From: Sulfurimonas sp. HSL3-7
GTDB lineage: Bacteria; Campylobacterota; Campylobacteria; Campylobacterales; Sulfurimonadaceae
Direction of reading: 5' to 3'
Length of the DNA: 64,000 nt
Assembly: GCF_039645985.1 (NCBI RefSeq)
Contig: NZ_CP147919.1
Span: 2,808,401-2,872,400 of the forward strand
The translations under genes were made by a program, and so were the position numbers. The stretch's first letter is position 1; each line of letters starts with the position of its first letter. Below the pieces are notes generated by a model. It searched no databases and was not told the DNA's origin. It worked only from the letters and a program-made list of their open reading frames with translations. Shown here in pieces: positions 16,657-24,796 of the stretch.

Positions 16657-18985
16657 ATCTCAGCTCGCTAAAGGGTTTTGTCCTGTTTCTGCGGAATCGG
16701 TACACAACCGTTCCCGAAATAAGAAACGCCAGTGTGATCAGCATAAGCGCATAACCGTATGACTCATAGTCGCTGCTGTTCGGATAGAAGTAGACCGGAT
16801 AGGTCAGAATATACGTCTCGTCTGCTCTGGGCGCATGGGTCAATGTGACGAGAAGCTCCCCTTGGTGGCGCTTGTCAAACGCGTTCCACTCCGGAAAATA
16901 GTCTCTGATAATGGTGAACCTGGCGATCCCTTTTTCGTCTGTTCTGATCTTTTTGACCCAGCCGCTCCCCGTCGATACGGTGATCTCCGCGTCGACAAGA
17001 GGGCTGTTTTTGAAGAGTGCCTGAAAGGCAAGCTCGTCGCCCATGGCGTGTCTGTAGAAGAAGCTCTCCTCTCTGTCGTTTTTGATTCTCAGCAGGTCTA
17101 TTTTCGTCCTATCGGTATAGAGCGCTCTTTTTACCTCTTGCGTATAACGTTCTTCACTCCCGTGGCGACCGTTAAGATACTCCAGTTTTGCGACTTTGTA
17201 GAAGAGCTTTCCGTCTCTTACTAGCTCATTTTTGGCATAAATGGTGTAATAACCGTTTCTTGGAACCTCAAAAATGTATGCCGCACCGCTGAGCGGGTGG
17301 TCAACCTTTGCATCTTTCAGATTTTGCTCCGTATCGTAGTAAAAAACCTCGATATCCGTCGCCGGCACCGTTCTCTTCTCTTTGAGATCGTCTCCGTACG
17401 CCAGCCATGATTTTTTTGTCGGAACGGCACCTTTACCGCCGGCGCCATGTGATCCCATACCGCCGCCATACGCCTTTGCTTTTTGCGCGGGATCGCTCAG
17501 CGTGAAGTAGATCGGCGCGTCATCTTTCAGCTTCACGGCCGGCCATTCTGCTGTCGCGGCAGGTTTGGCTCGGTTTGTCCCGCCGTGCATAGTGCTTTTG
17601 GCACCGTGGCTTCCGTGTCCGCCCTGTTTCGCGCCGTAGGTCTTGAAGACATAACCTGAGTAGGCGTTCAGACCGATAAAAAAGAAGATCAGTAACGAGG
17701 CAAAAACATAGCCGAATATCTTTCTTACCCGTGAAGCCTCGATCAGTTTCAGGCGTTTGTAGATCAAGATAAACGCCCAGACAACGCCGATCCATTTGAG
17801 CAGGCCGAAATAACCGAGCCAGCCGTCACCCCGGTGTGCCAACGGCGAGACCTCTGCGACAAAACCGAAAGCCTGCGCAAAACCGGTTACGATCTCCTGG
17901 TAATCATGTGTAAAAAAGCTACCCAGCGTATGGCCCAGCGAGCCCAAAATAAAAAGCGGTGCATAGCCGTAACCCAGTGTCGAAAAGGTGGTCGAATACT
18001 CTTTTTTCAGTGTCTTTGATGCCAAAAAAAGTCCGAGCATGGAGAAAAAGACGGTCAACAGCAGCGCGTAGCCAAAGGCGAATCCGCCCGCGTATTCACT
18101 CATCCCAAAGTATTCGGCCGTCCTGTTCCAGATCATCGTGTCGGCGATGTTGGTTCGGTTAAGTCCATGGGCAAAACTCATCGAGATAGGAATGGAACCC
18201 AGTATAAGGATGTAGGTCCATACCTCTGCATTCAGGGTCTTGAACTTGCTGAAAAGCTGCTCTGAGGGTTTCGTGATCGAAAACTTCACCGCTTCACAGG
18301 CCCCGGCACACTCCATGCAGAGCGTACAGTCATCGGCCTGGTTCTTCTTCGCAAAACTGAAAGGCTTGAGGTTGTACGGGCATGCCGAGGCGCACTCAAA
18401 GGTCCGGCACTCACTGCAGCTGTCGGTATAGGTCTCCAGCTTTGTAAAAGAGAGCTTGTCGTACGCTCTGGTCAGGGTGCCGATAGGGCAGATATATTTA
18501 CAGTAGCTCATCTCTTTGTAGAGGTAGTAGAAGAGAAAAGCGAGCAGCGTCATCCCGCTGAACATCGCCGCTGTCGCAAGCGGCGATTTCCAGAACGAAG
18601 GGAAGGTGTAGTAGATGCCCCACCACCCGATAACGAGCAGAAGAATACCGATGTAGCGGTTCTGCATCCATTTGGGCATCGTTTTTTTAAGCCCGAGTTT
18701 CGTGATATATTTTCCAAAAAAACCGTGCGGACAGATGCCGCAGAAGATCCGTCCGAAGCTCGGCAGCGTCGCCACCATAAAAAGTGCCCAGAAGATGCCC
18801 CAGAAAAGTGCTCCCGTAAAGATATTCTCTTTGCCCGGATGGGCAAAACCGAAATAGAGCGCATAGAAGAAGAATGCCGCTACGACGACTCTGAGCGTCA
18901 TTAAGAAGGTTCTGTTTTTAAACAGAAAGCCCAAAAGAGGTTTGTCAAAAAGATCGTTTTTGTCTCTTTTTATAAAATCTACCAT
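16646..18985 (-). CDS. Polyferredoxin fused to a periplasmic metal-handling-like domain
   Basis: Encodes 779 residues. The N-terminal third is NapH/CcoG-like: membrane helices, 'FCGICPHGFFGKY', 'YCKYICPIGTL', then 'CSECRTFECASACP' and 'CTLCMECAGACEA'. A second membrane block follows (about 255-450), then a Gly/His/Met-rich linker ('GGHGSHGAKSTMHGG', 'YGGGMGSHGAGG'). A soluble beta-rich domain (about 490-740) resembles the DUF4198/NikK type linked to metal transport, and one terminal helix (about 745-765) precedes a basic tail. The fusion suggests coupling between a periplasmic sensing or metal-binding module and cytoplasmic Fe-S electron transfer. It starts 13 nt after the TauE/SafE-like gene. 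Confidence 0.75.
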   Translation of the reverse strand: MVDFIKRDKNDLFDKPLLGFLFKNRTFLMTLRVVVAAFFFYALYFGFAHPGKENIFTGALFWGIFWALFMVATLPSFGRIFCGICPHGFFGKYITKLGLKKTMPKWMQNRYIGILLLVIGWWGIYYTFPSFWKSPLATAAMFSGMTLLAFLFYYLYKEMSYCKYICPIGTLTRAYDKLSFTKLETYTDSCSECRTFECASACPYNLKPFSFAKKNQADDCTLCMECAGACEAVKFSITKPSEQLFSKFKTLNAEVWTYILILGSIPISMSFAHGLNRTNIADTMIWNRTAEYFGMSEYAGGFAFGYALLLTVFFSMLGLFLASKTLKKEYSTTFSTLGYGYAPLFILGSLGHTLGSFFTHDYQEIVTGFAQAFGFVAEVSPLAHRGDGWLGYFGLLKWIGVVWAFILIYKRLKLIEASRVRKIFGYVFASLLIFFFIGLNAYSGYVFKTYGAKQGGHGSHGAKSTMHGGTNRAKPAATAEWPAVKLKDDAPIYFTLSDPAQKAKAYGGGMGSHGAGGKGAVPTKKSWLAYGDDLKEKRTVPATDIEVFYYDTEQNLKDAKVDHPLSGAAYIFEVPRNGYYTIYAKNELVRDGKLFYKVAKLEYLNGRHGSEERYTQEVKRALYTDRTKIDLLRIKNDREESFFYRHAMGDELAFQALFKNSPLVDAEITVSTGSGWVKKIRTDEKGIARFTIIRDYFPEWNAFDKRHQGELLVTLTHAPRADETYILTYPVYFYPNSSDYESYGYALMLITLAFLISGTVVYRFRRNRTKPFSELRYEA

Positions 18986-18998
18986 TGTCTACCTTTTT

Positions 18999-19661
18999 TT
19001 ACAGTCTGATCTGACCGTTTACTATCAAAATACCGACAGCCGTCAAAAGCAGCGCTGCCGTGATCTCAATGCCCTTCGTATATCTTTTGAACTCTGTCAA
19101 CAGCCCCCGCACGACATTGGAAAGAAAAAATCCGTAAAACAGAAACGGCACAAGCACCGCACCCGCCCCGAAAGATACCCCCATGCCGACAGCGTTCAAA
19201 ACAGAGCCGCTGTTCGCACTCAATGCGACAAGGGTCAAAACGGGGGCGCACGGGTTTATCGAGACCAGTGCGCCGATCCCGAACAGCCCGAACAGGCTCT
19301 CTGTATGCTTTTTAGGTGCAGTTGGATTGGAGGTGCAGGCTTTTCTCTTGCTGTAAAAGACCCTGTAGAACATAAAAAGGCCCATAACCAATGTCACTGT
19401 CCCCAAAATCCCTTGGAACAGTGCGTTATCGTCGAGTACCGCTTTGACAAATCCCGCACCGCCCAAGGCTAAAACAGCGATCACACTGTAGGTAAAGATG
19501 CGGCCGAGGCTAAAGGGTAAAATGACACGCATAGACTGTTTCACACTCTCTGCGTTGGTCACCAGAAGAGGTGTCAGAAAGGGCATGCAGGCAAACATAC
19601 AGGCCGTACTGCCGTAAGAGAGCCCGACAATAAATAGCGAGAAAAAGGTCATGCTCTGCAT
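18999..19661 (-). CDS. TauE/SafE - DsbD-like six-helix membrane protein
   Basis: Encodes 220 residues with six predicted helices in two similar halves. The motif 'STACMFACMPFLTPLL' near the start and 'SINPCAPVLTLVAL' in the second half resemble the Cys/Pro-bearing helices of CcdA/DsbD-type thiol-disulfide carriers and the UreH/TauE-SafE proteins found near cytochrome oxidase genes. A role in moving reducing equivalents or a metal across the inner membrane is possible. No clear Shine-Dalgarno is seen; it begins 10 nt after the receptor stop, so translational coupling is likely. Two ATG codons (first and fourth) are possible starts. Confidence 0.7.
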   Translation of the reverse strand: MQSMTFFSLFIVGLSYGSTACMFACMPFLTPLLVTNAESVKQSMRVILPFSLGRIFTYSVIAVLALGGAGFVKAVLDDNALFQGILGTVTLVMGLFMFYRVFYSKRKACTSNPTAPKKHTESLFGLFGIGALVSINPCAPVLTLVALSANSGSVLNAVGMGVSFGAGAVLVPFLFYGFFLSNVVRGLLTEFKRYTKGIEITAALLLTAVGILIVNGQIRL

Positions 19662-19671
19662 GCTGGACTAC

Positions 19672-21744
19672 TTAAAACCGGATTCTAAGCCCTGCATAAT
19701 AGGCTCTTGGCGGTGCGACCCGGATCGTCGCATCTGTCTCCATCTCCGCGAGAGCAGAAGAGTTTATGTTCACAAATTGGTAATAGTTTTTGTTCAACAG
19801 GTTGTCGATCCGTCCAAAGATCTCGAACATCTCGTTAAAGCGGTACTCACCTCTGAGGTTCATAACGGCGTATCCGGGCATTTCATGTTCATTCACTTCA
19901 TCTGCGTAGTAACTGCTTTTTGCGTAAACCTCTGCCGAGATCAATGCCGCTTCAGTCGGCTTGTAATGCAGCGTAAAGTCTATCATGTGTTTGGAGGTCC
20001 TCGGAACGCGGTTTCCGGAAAGGTCTTTTCGCGTATATTCAGCTGTTAGTGGTCTATATGGACCGTCAGGATCTTCGGTAACCTGCTGGGATAACACATA
20101 TCTGGTAAAGACCGCATCAAGGTAGGTGTATGCCAGATCGAACGAGAACATCCTGCTTCTGTCACTGTTCATCGAGAGTTCGAAACCCCGGCTTCGCATG
20201 TCGCCGACATTGTCATAATTGCTCTCATTTTCATCGTCGGAAGTGATATAGTTACCCGCAATCCTGCCGATATAATCTTTTCTGTCAAGCTGATAGACCG
20301 ACGCATTATAGGCCAGTGTTGAAACGCTGCCTCGTGCCCCCAGTTCGTAGTTGTAGGTCGTCTCGACGCCGATCTCCGAAGGGATATCAAGAGCAGGATC
20401 AGCTGCCAGAGCGACATTGTTCACACTCATCTGATAGGCGGTCGGTGTTCTGAAGCCTGTCGAGAAGTTGGCGTACAAGGCGTTGTTCCCAGAGAGCGCA
20501 TAGTTTAGTCCGGCGCGGTATGAAGGGACTTTATAGGTCGGACTAACATTGTTCGTACTGTCTGTATTGTCAATATATTCTTGCCCGATATAGTCGTATC
20601 TGAAGTTGAACGTTGTCGTCAGACTTTCGGTCAATTGATAGATCAGCTCGGTATAGACGGCATTGATCGCCTCTTTTGTCTCATAATCGCTGGTCAACGT
20701 TCCGTCGGCAGCCAAATAACGTAACTCATCCGTCGTATTTCGCTGCAGGTCAACACCGCCCATCAGCGCCAATGGACCAAAAACCGTTCGGTATTCGCCC
20801 TTGGCCCCGTCCTGATTCCACACTTCGTTCGCATCATATTTCAGACGTGCCGATTTGTAGCTTTTGTCATCCCGGTACTTGTGCAGCTGCAGCATCAGGT
20901 TCGACTCCTCTCCAAAGTCTTTTGAGTAGCTCGCAAACGCTTTGATCAGGTCACTGTCATAATAGCCGGTGTAGGAGTACTCTCCCGCGCTTTTCGGGTT
21001 TTCCTCCGCTTCGATCGTGCCACTTACGCTGTTGCCATCCCCTGTTTTTCGATTGGTATAATCAAGGCCGACGGTCACATCGCTGGTCTCGTCAATGTAG
21101 TAGGTATATTTTCCGTTAGCCGATTTAATCGTCGAATAGGCATCATCCCAGTAGCCATCGGTGTCTCTATAACTCGCTTGGAGCTGCAGCGCCGAATTCC
21201 CCAAGCTCTGGTTGGTCGTCGCCAACACCCGCTTTGAATTAAAACTTCCCAGCTCACCCTCTATTTTAGAAGCGCTTTTGCCTTTCGGTTTTTTCGTGGT
21301 AATGACGATCGCACCGGCAAGAGCATCGTTTCCGTAGAGATACGACGCCCCGCCCTTGATCACCTTGATCGATTCAATATTATCGAGGTCAACATTGATC
21401 CGACCTGCCGTCTCCTGGACCGGTACCCCGTCAATAACAACCGCCACACCCGGTTTTTCACCCATGTAATTCTGGTTGTCGATACCCCTGATATGTATTT
21501 TTACCTCAGCCGTGCCTACGTTGGAGAGTGTCACACCCGGTACACCGACAAGAATATCACCAAGGGTCTTCGGATTGATCTCTTCAACCTCTTCACCACT
21601 GATAACAGCGACACTCGAGACCTCTGTTTTTGTATCCAGTTTATCGTCGATCGTTGACGATTCGACCTGGATGGTCCCAAGATCTGCGGCAGAAAGGTTG
21701 ATCGCCAATGCACAAACAGCTGAAAAATAGATCTTCTTGTTCAT
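19672..21744 (-). CDS. TonB-dependent outer-membrane receptor
   Basis: Encodes 690 residues: signal peptide (cleavage near residue 19, 'NLSAADLGTI'), plug domain (about 30-150) with 'LGDILVGVPGVTLSNVG' and 'IKGGASYLYGNDALAGAI', then a 22-strand-type barrel ending in aromatic 'YYAGLRIRF'. The size is intermediate between siderophore/haem and copper (OprC/NosA) receptors; the ligand cannot be read from the sequence. It is the first gene of the minus-strand series that continues with electron-transfer proteins and ends with exbBD/tonB. It is preceded by an 11-bp repeat box with a good -10. Confidence 0.92.
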   Translation of the reverse strand: MNKKIYFSAVCALAINLSAADLGTIQVESSTIDDKLDTKTEVSSVAVISGEEVEEINPKTLGDILVGVPGVTLSNVGTAEVKIHIRGIDNQNYMGEKPGVAVVIDGVPVQETAGRINVDLDNIESIKVIKGGASYLYGNDALAGAIVITTKKPKGKSASKIEGELGSFNSKRVLATTNQSLGNSALQLQASYRDTDGYWDDAYSTIKSANGKYTYYIDETSDVTVGLDYTNRKTGDGNSVSGTIEAEENPKSAGEYSYTGYYDSDLIKAFASYSKDFGEESNLMLQLHKYRDDKSYKSARLKYDANEVWNQDGAKGEYRTVFGPLALMGGVDLQRNTTDELRYLAADGTLTSDYETKEAINAVYTELIYQLTESLTTTFNFRYDYIGQEYIDNTDSTNNVSPTYKVPSYRAGLNYALSGNNALYANFSTGFRTPTAYQMSVNNVALAADPALDIPSEIGVETTYNYELGARGSVSTLAYNASVYQLDRKDYIGRIAGNYITSDDENESNYDNVGDMRSRGFELSMNSDRSRMFSFDLAYTYLDAVFTRYVLSQQVTEDPDGPYRPLTAEYTRKDLSGNRVPRTSKHMIDFTLHYKPTEAALISAEVYAKSSYYADEVNEHEMPGYAVMNLRGEYRFNEMFEIFGRIDNLLNKNYYQFVNINSSALAEMETDATIRVAPPRAYYAGLRIRF

Positions 21745-21781
21745 ATATTCCCCTTGTCTATAGTAATTTTCAAAGTTGGCA

Positions 21782-21813
21782 AGTTTAATAGGAGAGTGTT
21801 AATTTTATGTTAA
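21782..21813 (-). promoter_or_regulatory. 11-bp direct-repeat box and -10 upstream of the TonB-dependent receptor
   Basis: On the minus strand TTAACA-N5-TTAACA (plus coordinates 21808-21813 and 21797-21802), then 9 nt, then TAAACT (21787-21782) as the -10. Predicted start of the long receptor-to-activator transcript, about 30 nt before the ATG. Confidence 0.75.
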
Positions 21814-21943
21814 TTTTTTATTATTAGACTAATTTTATTTTTTAAGTAAATCACAATTTTCTACAAAAAATAATCTTTTTACCTATATGAAGATTGAAAA
21901 ACAATATTTTCAAACCATAATCATGAATCTTCACAGTCATGCG

Positions 21944-21975
21944 TTAACATTCTCTTAACAACGTCACACTATGAT
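21944..21975 (+). promoter_or_regulatory. 11-bp direct-repeat box and -10 upstream of the small cytochrome c gene
   Basis: Perfect TTAACA repeats at 21944-21949 and 21955-21960 (11 bp apart), 9 nt, then TATGAT (21970-21975). With the divergent receptor promoter it shares a 255-nt intergenic region, so the cytochrome and the receptor operon are probably induced together. Confidence 0.78.
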
Positions 21976-21999
21976 TTCGGTACTAAAAAGGATACTACT

Positions 22000-22404
22000 A
22001 TGAAAAAAACAGCCGCCCTACTCCTGTTTGCGACATCGCTCTTTGCCGTTGACGGCTACAAGGTCTATCAGGAGAACTGTAAACAATGCCATATCGAAAT
22101 GATCTCGAAAACCGAGACCCTCAAGACATTTAAGACACTCAAGGCACCGCCGATGGTCGAGGTCTCAAAACAGCTCAAAAGCAATATCAGAATTGGGGAT
22201 GATGATGAAGATGTACACCGTTTCACGGTGCTCTCTTTCATCAAGGAGTATGTCAAAAAGCCCTCTCTGGACTACAGTATGTGCAATCCGGGGGCCATAG
22301 ACCGCTTCGGCATTATGCCGGCGCAGACCCAGCTGAGCGAAGAGGAGCGTCAGGCCGTAGCGGAGTGGATCTACGACCGTTACGAAGGTATCGATTTCAA
22401 ATAA
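22000..22404 (+). CDS. Small periplasmic monohaem cytochrome c
   Basis: Encodes 134 residues with a signal peptide (cleavage near 'LFA-VDG', residue 16) and one haem site, C-K-Q-C-H ('ENCKQCHIEM', about residues 27-31). A late Met-rich 'FGIMPAQTQLSEEERQAVAEWIYDRY' is typical of class I cytochrome c C-terminal helices with an axial Met. It is a soluble electron carrier in the periplasm. The 2-nt gap to the convergent cytochrome b561-like gene, plus the regulon box, suggests these two redox proteins serve the same system. Confidence 0.85.
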   Translation: MKKTAALLLFATSLFAVDGYKVYQENCKQCHIEMISKTETLKTFKTLKAPPMVEVSKQLKSNIRIGDDDEDVHRFTVLSFIKEYVKKPSLDYSMCNPGAIDRFGIMPAQTQLSEEERQAVAEWIYDRYEGIDFK

Positions 22405-22405
22405 T

Positions 22406-22987
22406 CTAGTCGTCTCCGTGGATCATCTTGGAGACGATCCCCTCTTTGGTCGTGATCTCGTGGCGGAAGACGCCGCCGAGGTGCAGGACGACCAGCCCTA
22501 GAACGCCGTACATACTGATCTCATGGAGTTCTTTGACCCATCCGATCCCCTCTTTTGTAAAACCGAGCGGTTCATAGAAGTAGAGCGTCGCACCGGTCAG
22601 TGCCATCACCATGATCACGAAGCAGAGGAAGAGATGGACGCCACGTTTCAGTTTCTCCTCTTTCGGTGCCCGAAGCAGTTCAAAGAGCGGGAACTTCGCC
22701 TGTTTAGCCAGTATCATATAGATGCGTATCACTATTGAGATACCCAGGAAAAGACCGAAGATATAGTGCCACTCCCACATCGGTGCGCGGATCGCCTTGG
22801 CGATCATCTTCGCCGTCTCAGCCGTTATCTCGGTACCGGTCTCGGCCAGCTTGCTCTGGATCAGGGCAGCATTGGTATGCCAGCTCAAAAAGGTCTTGCG
22901 TAACAAGACGGTAAAAAGCAGCCCTATGACCGAAAGTGCCATCGTCCAGTGCCAAATGCGGTACAACCGTGTGAATTGAGGTTCCAT
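22406..22987 (-). CDS. Cytochrome b561 / Ni-Fe-hydrogenase b-type di-haem membrane subunit
   Basis: Encodes 193 residues with four helices and conserved His residues in 'RIWHWTMALSVIGL', 'WHYIFGLFLGISI' and 'VLHLGGVFRHEI', typical of prokaryotic cytochrome b561 / hydrogenase CybB-type haem anchors that exchange electrons between quinol and a periplasmic partner. The frame is open to 23035, but the ATG at 22987 has a perfect AAGGAG 7 nt upstream. The natural partner is the periplasmic cytochrome c encoded next to it. Confidence 0.85.
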   Translation of the reverse strand: MEPQFTRLYRIWHWTMALSVIGLLFTVLLRKTFLSWHTNAALIQSKLAETGTEITAETAKMIAKAIRAPMWEWHYIFGLFLGISIVIRIYMILAKQAKFPLFELLRAPKEEKLKRGVHLFLCFVIMVMALTGATLYFYEPLGFTKEGIGWVKELHEISMYGVLGLVVLHLGGVFRHEITTKEGIVSKMIHGDD

Positions 22988-23075
22988 ATTATCACTCCTT
23001 ATACTAATCAGATCCATAAATGTACTCTGTCTCATCTAAGCCCAACGTTAAAAACTGCCGCCCAAATTGATACTT

Positions 23076-23107
23076 TTAGCACTCTGCTAACACTTCTGTA
23101 CTACAAT
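23076..23107 (+). promoter_or_regulatory. 11-bp direct-repeat box and -10 upstream of response regulator gene 2; predicted leaderless transcript
   Basis: TTAGCA (23076-23081) and CTAACA (23087-23092) are 11 bp apart; after 9 nt the -10 TACAAT (23102-23107) follows. The ATG of the regulator is at 23113, only 5 nt after the -10, so transcription should begin at or next to the start codon. No Shine-Dalgarno is visible upstream. Confidence 0.7.
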
Positions 23108-23112
23108 AAACC

Positions 23113-23754
23113 ATGGCTAAAAAAATACTTTTATTGGAAGACGACACACTATTAGCAGAGACACTGCAAGAGCTCCTGAGCAGCGAGGGGTATGAAGTCA
23201 CACTGGTCCCCGACGGCGGGGCAGCGGCTGATGCCTCGTATGATACGCCGTTTGACCTCTATATCTTTGATATCAATGTCCCCGAGATCAACGGGCTTGA
23301 GCTTTTAGAGGGCCTGCGGGGGGCGGAAGACAAGACGCCGGCTATCTTTATCAGTGCACTGGTCGACCTTGACTCCATCACCAAGGGCTTTGAAGTCGGG
23401 GCCGATGATTACATCAAAAAGCCCTTCTTTCCCGAAGAGCTTCTCCTGCGGGTCAATGCCAAACTGGCACCAAAAGCACCTTCCGCTATCCGATACGGCG
23501 ACCTTGAATTCGACCCCCGGAAAAAGCTGCTTCGTAAAGAGGGGCGGGTGCTTGCGCTCGGCGAGGTACAGGAGAAGCTTTTTGAGCTCTTCATCCATAA
23601 TATCGGTCAGGTCATCGACAAAGATATTCTGATGGAGAGCCTTGAAAAACCTTCGCCGACGGCACTCCGTGTTGCCCTGACCAAGCTCAAACAGACCACC
23701 GGGCTCGACATAAAAAACCTTCGCGGTGTAGGATACATTCTTGAGCCGCGTTGA
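23113..23754 (+). CDS. OmpR/PhoB-family DNA-binding response regulator (two-component system 2)
   Basis: Encodes 213 residues. The receiver domain has the E9/D10/D11 acidic cluster, phospho-acceptor D53 in 'YIFDINVPEINGL' and Lys in 'DDYIKKPF'; a winged helix follows, ending 'LRGVGYILEPR'. The order of motifs and several stretches ('GFEVGADDYIKKPF') are the same as in the regulator at 7121, so the two systems arose by duplication. The kinase gene overlaps it by 14 nt, exactly as in system 1. Probably autoregulated through the box just upstream. Confidence 0.93.
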   Translation: MAKKILLLEDDTLLAETLQELLSSEGYEVTLVPDGGAAADASYDTPFDLYIFDINVPEINGLELLEGLRGAEDKTPAIFISALVDLDSITKGFEVGADDYIKKPFFPEELLLRVNAKLAPKAPSAIRYGDLEFDPRKKLLRKEGRVLALGEVQEKLFELFIHNIGQVIDKDILMESLEKPSPTALRVALTKLKQTTGLDIKNLRGVGYILEPR

Positions 23755-24796
23755 GCTGGAGTCCTTTCTAAAGGGGTTTCTCCTTTTTTTCGCCTCTTTG
23801 AGCATCCTGATCACAACACTCTTTTACATCAGCTATACCAAAGAGCTCAAGACACTTGACGACACCCTTTTCTCAGAGATGCGCCTCTGCAGTTTCAACC
23901 TGAAATGCGAACGTTATGCGATCGACTTTGTTCCTTTGAAGAATCAGACCCTCTACACCCTTTACAAAGACGACAGCGGCCTTTACAGCTACTTTCCTAT
24001 TCCAGGTGCAAACGATTATCTTATGGAGTTGCACCTCTCTGCCGAAGCGTATAACAATGCACGTCAGGCGCTGCAGGATGAAGCGCTCCTGGAGTTTGCT
24101 GCGGTCATCACGGTCGTCTTGATCCTCTCCGTCATCTTTTCACTCTACGCCATCTACCCGCTTCGAAACGCCCTCTTGCTTACCCGGGAGTTCATTAAAG
24201 ACATACTGCACGATTTCAACACCCCGCTCGCCGCCCTGCGCCTTAACAGCGCTATGCTCAAGCGCGAGATCGGCGAGAACGACAAGATAACGCGTATTGA
24301 ACAGAGTGTACAGAATGTCCTGGACCTTCAGCAGCACCTGCGTTCCTATCTGCATGATCATACCGGCCAGAAAGAGCTTATTGACCTCAAACTACTCATC
24401 AGCGAGAGAGTCTCGATGCTGGAAAAAAGCTATCCCGATATTCACTTCGGACTGACCATAGAAAAAGTCAATATCATGACCAACAGAAAGGCCTTTACCC
24501 GTATCATCGACAATCTCCTGACCAATGCCGCCAAGTACAACAAGCCGCACGGTTCTGTTGATATAATATTCGAACGAAACCGTTCAACCCTCCGTATTGT
24601 CGATACAGGGAAGGGGATAAAAAACCCAAAACGCATCTTTGAACGCTTCTATAAAGAGCAGGAACGCGGTATCGGTATCGGCCTGCATATCGTTAAAAAG
24701 CTCTCCGACGAATTGGGTATTAAAACCAGGGTGGAGAGTGAAATTGGGCAGGGGACCATCTTCAGTCTGGATCTCTCGTCGCTTACAGTCGGCTAA
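23741..24796 (+). CDS. Sensor histidine kinase (two-component system 2)
   Basis: Encodes 351 residues from a TTG with AGGA 7 nt upstream. TM1 is about 12-31 and TM2 about 117-138, with a periplasmic domain of about 85 residues between them. The periplasmic part begins with a Cys pair, C50 and C56 ('RLCSFNLKCER'), which could bind a metal or form a disulfide. The H box 'ILHDFNTPL' has H157; 'LTNAAKYN' and 'DTGKGI' / 'GIGIGLHIVKKL' are the ATP-binding motifs. It is the same length as the kinase of system 1 but with a different sensor sequence, suggesting related but distinct signals. Confidence 0.92.
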   Translation: MSRVELESFLKGFLLFFASLSILITTLFYISYTKELKTLDDTLFSEMRLCSFNLKCERYAIDFVPLKNQTLYTLYKDDSGLYSYFPIPGANDYLMELHLSAEAYNNARQALQDEALLEFAAVITVVLILSVIFSLYAIYPLRNALLLTREFIKDILHDFNTPLAALRLNSAMLKREIGENDKITRIEQSVQNVLDLQQHLRSYLHDHTGQKELIDLKLLISERVSMLEKSYPDIHFGLTIEKVNIMTNRKAFTRIIDNLLTNAAKYNKPHGSVDIIFERNRSTLRIVDTGKGIKNPKRIFERFYKEQERGIGIGLHIVKKLSDELGIKTRVESEIGQGTIFSLDLSSLTVG

